From the NCBI GenBank assembly GCA_020086605.1, contig JACBWW010000047.1, positions 2,432,363 through 2,496,362 on the forward strand: DNA of 64,000 nt, given 5' to 3'. Every line of letters begins with the position of its first letter. Positions within the stretch are counted from its first letter, which is position 1. Source of the stretch: Lanius collurio. Lineage: Eukaryota; Chordata; Aves; Passeriformes; Laniidae. Below the pieces are notes generated by a model. It saw nothing but the letters and a program-made list of their open reading frames with translations, was not told the DNA's origin and made no database searches. Both the position numbers and the translations under genes were made by a program. Shown one piece after another: positions 1-12,600 of this stretch.

Positions 1-107
1 CTTCCCTTCCCTTCCCTTCCCTTCCCTTCCCTTCCTCCCTTCCTTCCTCCCCTCCTTCCTCCCTTCCTTCCTCCTTTCCTTCCTCCTTTTCTCTTTCTTT
101 CTCTTTA
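1..107. repeat. (CTTCC)n pentanucleotide microsatellite grading into a pyrimidine tract
   Basis: The window opens with about seven copies of CTTCC, followed by degenerate CTTCCTCC-type repeats and then CTTT-rich sequence. The plus strand holds no purine until position 107, so the tract is a homopurine-homopyrimidine mirror-like sequence. It probably continues to the left of the window. Confidence 0.95.
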
Positions 108-3100
108 CCTCTTTTACTATTAAATAAATAAAGTTTTTTGCTACCAATATCTAACCTCATTTGGTTTTCATCATGGTTTTTGGGTGTATTTCAAGCCCTT
201 CTGAGTTCAATCCATTTTATTCACAGAGGCTTAGGTTCCTTTGGTCTTCTGTGTTAATTCAGATTGTAACAGCTGGTAGAAGGGGTCTGTGCAGAGTGCC
301 AGAGTTCTGCCCTCCTGAGAGTCAATAAACTGATGAGCAAGCCTTGAGAATGCCATGTATTGTGCCCAACTGCAGCTTCCTCTGGCAAAGTGGATTGGGG
401 AGGTCATGGTAAAAGTCAAGGGCCTGGCACTGAGAAAATGCTTTTCTTGAGTGCCTGTGGAATTGAGCAGAATCCTGCTAAAGCACTGGGAGATGCAGGC
501 TTGGAGCTGAGGGTCTGTCCAAGGCCTGCCCAGACTCCAGTACTGCTGACCCCCGTGGAAGGGGAGGTGTTACCGTCCCACTTCTCACTTCTCACAACAG
601 AAGCAGCAGGTTACTCATTAACTTCTTCAATGTGACATCACAGAAGAGTCAAATCCAACAAATCACTCCAGTGACAAGCCACCTTGAGATGACTAATTCG
701 TGAAATCAATCATAACACTGGGAAAAGAAAATGATGTAGGAAACTTGAAACTCTCTTAAAAGAGAATGTCTCTTGTAAACCAAAATATGGAGGCAGATAA
801 GACAGCATTCCCAGGGACTCCCAGGCTGGCCACTCCAGCAAGAAATATGGGTATTTGTTAGTTTTACCACCACTAGCACAGTGTAACTACCCAGGGCCCA
901 CCTGATTTAAAAACAGGAGATACTGTTTTTTAGCCAAAGCCCCAACAAACTTCAGTGGTGCAGTATGAGGACCACAGCCACAAAGGAATGGGAGATTTTA
1001 TCATTATTATGCATTTACAAGCTCTTCTGACAAATCCTGCTGCATCCAGAGAGTGCCAAAATAGCTGTGCTAGTTCTGCTGGCCCAACACTGTTTTTCTG
1101 CACTGACTGGTTTGGCCAATGAAATATCTCTACTGCACAGCACTGAATTGCTGCAGGAAAGAGATAAATTCGTAAGTGATATTTTGATTTGGGATTAAAT
1201 CATTAGTATTATCTGGCCTAGTTTCCTGAACCAGTAAGTGAAGACATGTTGTTGTAGATGAGAAAATAATCCAGCTGTAGAGCTGCTACAGAGAGAAAAA
1301 GTGGGAAATAATAATATCATAACCATGTTAGGTGAAGCCTGCAAGACCTGTTTTCAGGAGATTGGAAAATCTGAAGTCTGACTTCATTGTCTTTTAAGCT
1401 GAAAGTCAAAAATTTAAATTCCTCTAGCAATAAAAAGATCCCTTTTTCAGATCACTTGAAGCATTTCATTTCAGCAAATGTAAATATTTCCTTTTGATTC
1501 GCCCTCAGAAAAATTTAATATATATTACAAAGGAAAATATTCAAAGCAAAACGTATTTTTAAAATAAAAAGCTGAGATAGTGCATCAGCAGAACTGTCCT
1601 GGGAGAGTTAGGAAATCCCCAAAGTAACTTCTGCTGAAACAGCCTCCCCTACAAAACCATTGCAGTTCTGAGAGAAGCAAGTATTGCCACTGAACATGAG
1701 TCACCTGCAGCTTTTCCAGGGTCCCACTTCGATAGTCTCATGCCCCCAAAAAAGCCCACAGGGCAAGCCCTGAAATGATCTGTCCTTCCACCAATTAGGC
1801 TCAAAACGCTCTCTAGAGCATAATGAAAAACAGAAAATGTTCCCAGCTGGGAGCGAGAAAAAGGGAGAACTGCTAAAACAGGAGTATTACTGCAAAGGAA
1901 AGATGTAGTATATTACTTAATTAGAAGAGTATTTTCTGCTCATTCTTGCTAGTTTACAGTACTCCAAATGTCTTGCAAAAAATGGAGTGCATGAAAACTG
2001 AAACAAACAGGTTTTGTACTTTCATCATGTTCAGAACTAATTCTAATTAAGATCTTTGCTCAAAATATGCAGAATCTAAAAAGAAAGTATGCATTATCTT
2101 GGGAAACTCAAAATATGCTTCCCCAGGCAATAGTAAGGCTGTCCTGTCAGAAAGCTCCCTCCTGCCTTGAAATCTTGACAAGACAATATGATGATAACGA
2201 GGTATTAGCAGTTGCACAAAACTAGCAGAGAGGACTGAAATAAAACATACTATGAGAGAGTCAGCTGCTTTTTCACATTATCATTTTGATCAGAAATGCA
2301 TAAAAAGCCAAGAAATGTTTTCCTCATTACCTTTTCACAAGAAAGGTCATGAAAGGGCTTCCTGATGTCTTTAAGACAAGGGATGACAGTGCTGTGTGAT
2401 AAATACTTATTTTCATGATATTTGCCTGAAACTTCTACATCTTTGGGAAGTTTGGTGCGTTCACTCTGAGTGAATTCCAAGCCACTTGTTGAAGATAATA
2501 CACAACAATTTTACACAGCAAGGCTTTCAAGTTTTCAAGGAGACAGACAAAATAGCTGTCAGGGCAGCTAAGAAAAGTTCCTAATGTGATGATGCCTTTT
2601 TGGCCCTAATAACTTAGGGAGTAATTTGTTCTCACTATCACTGAATTCACCTCCATTTCTACTGGAAGAACAACACCTGGAGCCACCTGAGATGCTTGGT
2701 GGGACCTCCTGCTCCCTGTGTGGGCAACTGCAACACTTCTGCCAAAACAGGGTAATGGGTAACAGGTTTCCTGGTGGATTGTGGAATGGATCAGCATTTA
2801 CACCAAAAATCAGAAAACTTTCAGGATTCTAAGTAGCTTCTGTCTCCTTCCCAGTGTAAAACAAATGCCTCACAAAGAAAATGCTATGGGCAGTGGTGCA
2901 GATATCTGCAACACTAACTGAATGTGAACTGGGCTCTTGTGGAAAGTGTCCAGTGTAGTCCAGTCTATATGGCAAAAGGGATGGTCCTTTGGGACAGGAG
3001 ATAGCCTGGCTTCTCCTTCAGCCCCCTCTATCCACAGGTGCTGCTTTGGGGATGTCAAGTCCCTTTCTGGCCATTTATGAACCTGTCCCCCACTATGGTT

Positions 3101-5237
3101 GCTAAAAAGTTGGCAGAGAAGGTTTTCCTGAGAAATCCTTCAGCTTTCTCACATTCTGTGGGAATTATTTCTTTCACACACAGCCAAGGCAGGACAGAGA
3201 AGGACAGTTGTGTCCTCTGTCCTTGCACCTGCAGAGTTGTTTTGAGAACCAGGAAGTTATTTTCTTTAAGAATATTTAGAAATGGGTGATTTGCCACCTT
3301 TCCTGTCAGTCTTGGTGGGTGGTTAACCTGGACCAGTAATGTAGCTTCTTATTTGCAAACCACACTGTAAGAGAAGCTTTCCATTAAATGGGGCTGGGCT
3401 TTGCTCTGACCACGCACCTCTGACCTGCCTCATGTTGTGGTCTTGCTATCTCTGGGGGGTAACAGCAACACCCCACTGAGCTTGGCCAAACCCCTTTGAG
3501 CCTGATGGCAGTACCTGTCTTTCCAGACTCACAAGGCAGTGAGGCCCAGGTGTTCACCACCTCCTGTGCAAATTCTTTCTTTTATCTCTTACAAATCTTA
3601 CAAATCAGCCTCGTACTTATTTCACCGAGTGCCCCCTGCTCTAGCATCGCAGCATTTAGTGATCAGTAATTCTAAATTCAACCCATCCATTGCCTTCCTG
3701 ATTTTTCACATGATAATCACACAGCCTTCAGCTCCCCAAAGTGAAGTCTCAGGCTTTTTAGACACTCCTTATAAAGCAGCAGCTCCTTACACCTGGATCA
3801 TTTGAGTTGCCTTTCTCAGTACCTGCTGTAAATTCTACAACAGCCTTCCCTGGGTGTAAGACCAGAACCATAAGTTTGCTTCTTAACTATAGCTCTGAAT
3901 GGTCCAGCTAAACTAAGCTGCCTTTGAAAAAGTACTGCATGAAGCATATCATGGAGCATCTCTCAAAAAGAAATAGATACATGTTTCCTGCATTCCTGGT
4001 CTTCATCTACTAAAGCCAAACCATCTCTGATCTTTACTTCATAAAGAGAACCCCATTTCCCAAGTTAAAACCCCAGTTTTTCCAGAAGCCCTGTCATTTA
4101 TTGACTCCTAGGTCTCTTGTGTTTTTTTTTTAATTTACCACACACCTCGTAATACAGTAACCACACTACAACAGGAGAGGAGAGCTCTAATTCTGAGAGC
4201 AGAATTTGCTGGTGGCTGGAGCAAGATCTGGGACCCAGAAGATCCAGGCTTAATTTTCTTGCTGTGCCACAAAATGTTCTGCTCCCTTGGGCAGGTTATC
4301 CCTGTGCTGGCCTCCTCTGGCACTACAGACACAGCAGCAAGTCTGTGACCCCTGAGGGTGCTGCACAGCTCCAGACACTGAATGTGAGCTCCTCTGTCAG
4401 CCAAAACCAGCAGATAGAAAAATAACAGCTGCTTCATCAGGCAAGCAGGGGAAGTCTTGAAGGCTCCCATTTTAAACCATTTGTCAAAGGCTCCCCGGGG
4501 CCAGGAGAACAAAGAACATTATCTTAACCTCAAATCATCAGGTGCTCTTTTACATTCTGGCTGGGGAAAGGCTGCTCTGCAGGCTACTGTGGAGCTGCAA
4601 GAAGAAAAAAATGCTTCACCCTGTGCACAACAGTGGGGGGAACAAAATCCACCTGCTGTTCTCTGAGAAGCACTTGGAGATCTGTGTGAGAACCACCCAG
4701 TAATTACTGCCTGTTCCCATTCTGGACACGCACGTCAGGGTGGCTCTGGGGAGGATCTTTCATCTTCCTGCTCTTCCAAGGGGCTCCAGCACTGCTGTGC
4801 CTCGAGACCTTGGGCCTCCCACCACTGCAGCAGAGGTTCTGCTTGAAAACAGAATTATTAAGTGCTCTTATTAACTTGAAGGTTGCTCATTGGCTAAACA
4901 ACTAATATGCACCTTGGCTCCTCGCCCCGGGAGGGATCTTGCTGTCTTCAGCTCCCTAAGAAACTGGGTTATTCATACCCACATTGTCCTGTGAAGGAAA
5001 ATGGGATTGCTTTTAATATAACATTAATGTTTTGAAGTTTTGATTAAAGCTAGCTACCATTGTGGGAAAAGCAGAGGTTGTTTTTTTCTTTTTTTAAATA
5101 TGTTGATTACTCATCTGTTTGCACAGCCTATGAAAAGTGTAACAGCAGGATATTTTCAAAACTAAATACGTATTTAGTCTTGGTATTGGTTTATCAAATC
5201 TTAAAAATCAAAGGAGAAAAAGCAGACATTGTCTTTC
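108..5237. other. Unremarkable intronic sequence
   Basis: AT-rich single-copy-looking DNA with occasional mononucleotide runs. Open frames on both strands reach about 125 codons (for example minus 4135-4512) but show no family motifs. Nothing else could be supported. Confidence 0.7.
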
Positions 5238-5257
5238 AAAAAAAAAACAAAAAAAAA
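5238..5257. repeat. A-rich run (A10-C-A9)
   Basis: Two runs of A interrupted by a single C. No retroposed body is recognisable upstream, so it is most likely simple slippage rather than a retroposon tail. A similar A14 run lies at 5664-5677. Confidence 0.8.
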
Positions 5258-6403
5258 GTTACCACAGAGCAGCAGACTTGGGTCTTTCCCAACACCAAAA
5301 AAGAGAAATAATGCACCTCTTGCACTTTCAGTTAACAAGCCATGTCCCCTTAAGCTTCCTCCACCAAACAGACACTCAGTGTTGCACAGTCTTTCTCAAA
5401 AGCTGATTTCCACCTCAAAGCAGGCTGCAATCCAATACATGCATAAACATTTGGTTTCTGAAGACTTTTGTACAAGATGTGGAGAAATGCAGGAGTATTT
5501 ACTGGAGCAAGAGGTAATGGAATAAAAATGCACATGAAAATATTCTTTTTATAAAACTGGGTTTAAATTAGAGCTGCTATGTTTATAGCATTCTCTCCTC
5601 TTTTCTACATTAACATGGTTTTTTTTTCCCCTTGAACCTTTTGAGCTCTTTTATTTAAAAATTAAAAAAAAAAAAAAGAAAGAATGGTGACTCTGATATC
5701 TCACTTCAATGATTCAGTCCATAAAATACTGAAACTTCCCTTGGGAATTTCTAAAATTTTTCTTCTTAAATTGAAGACAATATTCTCTAGCTATCCTAGG
5801 GGCTAGAGTTTGAAATTGATGCTTTTGTCTTTTTTTCTCCAGTTCTTACAGAAGAAATGAACCAACACCCTTAACAGTGTAAATCTAAAATGTTTTTATT
5901 AGTAGTATTTTCATGCCTGCAAAAGAAGAAAGAAACAAAAAGTCCTATATTGGTGTAACCTTCAAGTAAAAACTGTTAAACTTAGCATTAGTGAGCTAAA
6001 CCAGAATTTGGAAATACAGGAATGACTTTCAGACAGGTAGGAAAAGAGCATTTGACTAAGAAATAGAAACTGCTCATACAACACGTGTGTTATAAATAGC
6101 ATTACTGACTTGCCAATCTGGAATTAAGTCCTACTGTTTTGATTGTTTTAACTCTGCTGCTGTATACACAAAATGCCCAGCTGCTTTTTCAGAAAAACAA
6201 GAACAAAAACAAACAGAAAATGGAAAAAACTTAAAACTAGAGGGCAGACAAACTATACAAACTTGAAAAAAGGGGTAGGGTGGATTTTTCCCCTTGAAAG
6301 GGAAAAGCCTCTGCAGTGAAGGCTGGTCATCAGGTGGATGTATTTCAGCATCAGGCAAGGGAAGGCAAGGCAGCAAGTGCTGGAAGCTCCAGAAGAATTC
6401 CTT

Positions 6404-6440
6404 GATCCAGGAGAGGCACCTCCTGGATCCAGGAGAGGCA
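6404..6440. repeat. 15-bp direct repeat enclosing a 16-bp perfect palindrome
   Basis: The 15-mer GATCCAGGAGAGGCA occurs at 6404-6418 and again at 6426-6440, a period of 22 bp. The second copy overlaps a perfect 16-bp palindrome, CTCCTGGATCCAGGAG, at 6420-6435. This looks like a local duplication. No protein-binding role can be assigned from the sequence. Confidence 0.85.
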
Positions 6441-6606
6441 GGGCCCTCCTGCTCCATCCCACGCAGCACAGATCCACATGGTCAGTGAAAAAAGCTTCAC
6501 CAGCACCTGCCTGGAAGCCATGGTCACCCTGCTTCCCAAACCAGGGCCATGATGCCACAGACATTGAAATTACTGGTCCAAGGATGAAAAAAATTTAAAA
6601 AAAATT

Positions 6607-6625
6607 AAAAAAAAAAAAAAAAAAA
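6607..6625. repeat. Poly(A) run, 19 A
   Basis: Nineteen consecutive A, preceded by AAATTTAAAA-type sequence. It could be the tail of an old plus-strand retroposon, but the preceding 200 bp match nothing I recognise. Confidence 0.8.
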
Positions 6626-9600
6626 GAAGAGGAGTAATTGTGTTCTACACAAATAAACCATTTTAGAGGGCAGTTGCAGGGAATAGAAAGACTTGAGGCA
6701 GCAAACTCTAACTAATGGCTGATGTGCATCACTACCTCCCAGTTTCATTGTTCAGCAGCTCCTCGAGTCGTTGNCATTAGGCAGGTTTATGCTGCCCTGA
6801 GTGCTGCAGCCTGGACCTGTGCTCCTGGTGAGGGGGGGATGCCTCACAGCTCTCAGCAGAACCCCTTTGGAGAAGCCTGGTGTCCCTGTGTCCCTCCCCA
6901 CCCCTCCCAAACCTGCAGCCTGACTTCTCACACAGACCCAAACATGAGCCCTTTTTGAGGAGCAGCAGGTCTGTGCAATCCCACTCACCACCTCAATGTC
7001 TGCTCTGAGGGAGATCAGAAGCTCTACAATCCATGACACACTCCCTTCCCCAGCCCTGATTAAAACATTTCTGTCCTCTGCAGGTGCCTATGGGAAGGGC
7101 TGCTGTGCCTGGAGCCCTGCCTGCCACCAGGCAGCCCAGCAGGAGAGCATGGGGCATCACAGAGGTGCTCACCTCAGCAGCCCCTGGATCCCTGCAGAAG
7201 GCCAGCACTGCAAAAAAACATAACTTTTTAGCAAATATACATTCTTCTACTCGAGATGGAATATTAGGTTGTCCTCCCTAGTACTCTTATATAAGCAAGC
7301 TATGGAAAGATGGTATTGGGGAAACTTTAGTGGTGGGTGGAAGCTGGTTGAGAGCTGCGTGCAGGGAGCAACTTCTGAGGTCTTGAGGTCAAAATGGAGC
7401 CCTACAAAGAGCCTTACTCTGATTCTCTACAACTACAGCTGGAGGGACAGACCAGAACACATGCTCATATGTTTTCAGACAATGACAAGGTGTAAAAACC
7501 CCTCAAATATACACGGGAATAAAATTAGAATTCAAATGGTCCTGACATATCAAAAAGAATAGTCTGAAAAGAACAAAATTCAAAGGGACAAATGCCAAGG
7601 ACTATCCTTAAACAGAAATAATCCACTGTACAAACAGTGAATGAGAAAGAGGAGAGAGAGGGGGTTTTTCAGGAAGGCATTTTGATCCTTAGCCCTAAGA
7701 TATCATCCTGAGCTGTGATACCTTGTCACAAGAAGAGGGGAACCCCCCTCTGCAGTGTGCAGAGAGGCACAGAGGCTGCAGTGGCTGAGATAATCCTTTC
7801 ACACTGCTCTGCTCTGCCAAGTTGGCAGCTGGGTTTGAGCACTGCACTTCAAAACACGGGGAACCCACAGAGAAAACCCAGAGAGAGAAAAATCAGGTGA
7901 GCAGGGACCTACAAAGGCAGGTAGAAATGGGGTTGTTTGGTCTAAGGAAAAGAGGATGGAGGAGGAAAGTGATAAAAGTCATTCCTGCATAGACAGAGGG
8001 AATAATGTCCTTCTGTGACCATGGTGAACAGACATGGAGTAATGAGCTGCAGCAGAAGAAGGAAGGGGACCTTAATTAGAGCTAAGGTTTCAAAAGAATT
8101 CGTGTTTATGTCACTGGGCCAAGATTTTTCAGGAGCAATAAATGGTACCAGAAGTGGGTTAGTTGACATACTGAGAAGAGGTCTCATTTCTAGTGGGAAA
8201 AATAGCCACTGCTCTTGAAAACACAGGCTGCTTTGAGGAATGTCAAGTCTGACCTCCAAAAATTAAAGTACGTTATGAAAACAGAAGCCCAAAGTAGGTC
8301 ATTGTGTTAAGCTGTTTTCTGTCTGTTAAACATTTTCTGTTTTGTGACAGAGGAGGTTTCCTGAATGTTTCTGAAGAGAATTAACTACTATTTATAAGCT
8401 TAAACAAGACAGGAAATATCCCACAACCTGGCTGCTATCTTGAATGATGAACAGCTGATATTCCAGGTCTAAAAATTTGAAAATCACCCATTGGCAATCG
8501 TGCCTTTCAGCAAGCAACCCCAGGGTAAGTGGGGCCACAGCCTACAGTATAAAGCAATATCACAACACAATTGAGGGAGAGTAATTAAAGCAAACAGTAC
8601 AGAATTTTTTACCCACAAGTATTTGCTTTTCAACAGTTTGCAATGAAGCTTTTTAGAGGATCAAGGCTATACCTGCAAAAAATGTGGGCTCCTCTCCCTG
8701 TAGCAGGGTTTTATCCTTCCTTCAAACTGAACTACATTTAGGACCACAATATAGTACTTGTGGAGCTCTTACAAGCCCATTTATGCATTAAGGCAACCTA
8801 TCCTAGTAGCAAAAAGAACCTGAACATAAGATGTCTGATTAATCATATCTATGTGAGGAAGCAAAAAGCTTTAAAAGACAAAATGTTTCCTGTAAAACAG
8901 TGACTGAGACTCTTAAAATATTCTGATTCCTGGACATTTATTATTTCCCAGTAATTAAATGCTTTCCCTTCTTTTCACCCTAACTGTATTATAACTTGTG
9001 ACATAAAAAGACATAAAAAGGACAAATGCTACGCTGCCTGCCACAGCTGAGGAGTTGGAAATTTGGAGAAAGGCTCTTTTGCAAAGCTGACATTTTGAAA
9101 AATTCAGACTACACTGGAGGGTAGGCATCAAATCTGCAGAGAACTGATAGGCACTGCTACCTCCTCCCTTCCTAGAGAGGCCATAGCTCCTGTTCCTTTT
9201 CCTACAGAGCTTCTCCTCTGGCCTGCTTCATTTCCTCCTTTCCTGCTGAACAAGATAAGCCCAGGGAGCAACAACAGCCATTAATAAGGTTAGCAAGGCC
9301 AAGCTTAACTCCACAGTGTAAAAGGCCCCCAAACTCCCATGAATGGTTCAAAAATTTGAAGGGTTTGGCTTTGTTCTTTTTTGTCTTTTCATTGAAGATA
9401 GATTCTGTTTCTTGCCTGGTTTTTGAGCCTTTGAGATATGTACTGTTCTGGTCCCTCTGTACCACAAAGCTTTCTGTTTCTTTTAATCCAAAGGCTGAGC
9501 ATCATCACTTGGGCCCCAGAACTGCTGCCTGGACTTCACTGACCAGCCCCCATTTTATACTTGTGTAAAATCACAGGGTCCAGGCAATATGTAAGGGGGG

Positions 9601-12600
9601 ACTGCTGTCACAAGCATTTTGAGATTCCATTCCACAGTTCTCTTACAGCAAACTTGGACTTGAATATATATCACAGTGTCTTAAAACTGCATTATTTGGG
9701 CACCCTTCCCATGCTGTTTGCCTGACCCCTAAGTTTCCATATGGAATCAATAAAGTGCATTCACTGACTTCAATGATCTGTGACCCTAAATTATACATCA
9801 GGTTTACTTCTTGGTTTAACACAAACATCTCATTATATTTAGGAAAAAGTTTAACATTAGAACATTAGCCTGGGCAAATCTTGGCTTTTAATAAGATGTC
9901 ACAGTGCTCACTGTGCATCCTAAACCTATTAATGGTTATTTCACACAGCACTAATATCTACAGTAGGATCAGGGGCATTATTTTGAATGGAAAAACAGTT
10001 AATTTGATCACGAGATGTTGCAAATTGCTTATGACCAGCAGACTGATGCTGGATGAATTGGTCATTTCAAAAGCAAACATGTCTTACCCCTCAGAACTGG
10101 GCCATTACTGGTTTTGTTTGCTCCATGCCACTGCATCAGAGTGAAGCTGAGGAGCAGCTCTGGCCCTTGGGAAGGGGATCCCTAAGCTGGCTTTGCTCTG
10201 AGCATGACAGGGACAGCTTGGTTTGCTCATTCTGACTGCCCAGCGTGGAGCAGCACCCTCAGTCATCTCCCATTCCTGCCCTTTCCTTCCCATCACAGCA
10301 GAGCAGAGGTCAGGGAAGCACAAAAAGCTCACTGTAAAACTATTGCCAAAGGACCTGGGTGATTTCCTTTTGTGACTCCTGCTAGCAGTGAAGGGATGGC
10401 AGGATTAATGTAATTTTTTTTCTGGGCAAAAATAACTATGATCCTGTATTATTTTATCCTTTAGCTCCTATGAATTACATGAATTCATTTCAATACATGG
10501 GGCTTAAGGATCTTTTTCTTCTAACAAAAAAAAAAAGATGCTAAGCTCCATTTCTATAAGCATTATAATCATAAGCAAAGCAATGACAGACACAAGCAAA
10601 TCCAACTAGGAATTATTAGAGCCTAGCAGAGGACTGTGGCTATTCTCAATTGCATTCCCAATGACTTGTAGAGTTTTGACTTCATACTGCCCTATCTTTG
10701 CAAACTGGTCAGTAAAAACCAGACAGCTTCACCCCTCTGTTGGAAGGAGGATGTATAATGGGGAGGAAAAAAAGTAATGACAGAAACTACCACTTTTTTC
10801 TATAATTTTTTTTCCTTCTTGTAAAAACTTTGCCCCATTTGGCCCTAGGAAGATGCAGGAGACTACAAGGGTTTCTCCAGGTGCTATCACTGCACCTGGA
10901 ATGGAAGGAATGGCATTTCCCCACTCAGTTGTTGTCCTTTACATGTGAGAGCCAAAATTTTCAGAGCTCATTGCTTCCATCCATCAATAACCTCAAAAAA
11001 AAAAAGACCAAAAATGCACCCAGAGTGCTGCTGGAAGTGGATCCTCCTGCACCTCCAAACAGATCCAAAGAGGGTTGAGATGGCAGAAATGTGATTAGAA
11101 GGTGCAGCTCTTAGGCCATCACAGCTGTGGGTAAGACTGGCACAAGAGTCAGGCCTTTGTGCTCCTGCCATTTGATGCAGGGTTTGCTGTGAGGAGTTTT
11201 AAAGGCATCCAGCACTCTCAGCTGTGTACAGATAAAAGAACAAAATCCAAGTGCCAGTGCACTTTATCAAACCGAAGGGATTTGGTTTGGCATAACCACA
11301 CCTGAAACACATTCACAGAAAGTCATTTTAAATTCCTGCACTTGGCTTGGAAAGTTCACCAAAACCAAGAGTTCCACATGATTACAGAATTTCATATTCT
11401 AGTTACAACCAAAGTAGGCTGCTCCTTTTTTCAGGGCATGTCTATCTTCCTGCTGCTGGAAAATGACAAACAAGCCTAAACAACATACCTGGGAATATAA
11501 AATTTACCCAAAGGCAAATATGGAATGACCACTTCAGATATCTCCACTATGCACTTTGAAGTCCAAATTTCAACCCTAAACACTTCACAGGATTTTTAAG
11601 AAAAAGAAATGGTGGCACAGACATGAACCTGCAACTCTGGTTGCAGGTTTTGCCCACTGTGAACTTCATGAAAGACTCAAAATGCTTCACATCAGTTTGG
11701 TTTTAAACCAAGCCAGAGGTTTCACCAAGGCATCAGTTTTCCCCTTGAAATGTTTCACTGCTCTCTAGGTCTAATGCAGATTTTTACCCCTGCCCTCATG
11801 CCTAAGAGGTTTCTTTGTCCTGAACAAAATCATTTGGGACTTTACAATGTTCTCAGGGGATTTACCCACCTCCAATCGATTTGGGAAATCTGGCATTTAC
11901 AAATATCTGCAAACTTCATCCACCTTACTCTAGATTTGGAGAAAAAGCCTTCCCCCAGCCCCATGTTGTTGTCTAATCAAAAGCATTAGACAGAAGAAAT
12001 TAAAAAGATCTTTCCCCAGGCATTTTTTTCCAATGTTCCTTTTGTTGTTCAGCTCTTTATTTCTGTCCTCACTTTCAATGTTTTGTGAAGCTTTGACTGG
12101 CACAGAAATTACACTAAGCATATTTTAAAGTGGTGCTACCAATAAAATATGAAACCTACAGTTTTGGAACACCAAAAATAAAATTGCTTGTATAATTTCA
12201 GAGCAACAAAACGATGACACTTTGCTAACAAATTTCAGCTGCAACAGATGTGGTGATCTCTTGCTTTCACAGATCAAAAACCACCAGCCAAAAGCCATTC
12301 CCCATCAGCACTGCTGAGTTTGCCTTTTGCTTATCGTGTGCCCTGATCAGGCTTCTTAAGATTTGCTCTGAGGTTTTGTTCAGCTCGGAGCAGATTTCGG
12401 GAGGCAGCCAGCACTTGCTAAAACACATCACAGATTTGGGAGAGCCCACTAAAGCCTGAAAGTCCTCCCTGGATCTCACAGTGGATTTTATCTGTCCTTG
12501 GGAGATGATGACTTTGCTCCTGTGTGCAGCCAAATCAAAGTGGCTTATTTGCTTTTTTTTCTTACATGCACATGCAATGGCCATTCGGACCTAATAATTA

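Noticed and set aside
9001..9020. ACATAAAAAG tandem pair as a regulatory element
   Set aside because: A 10-bp pair in AT-rich DNA is easily explained by slippage.
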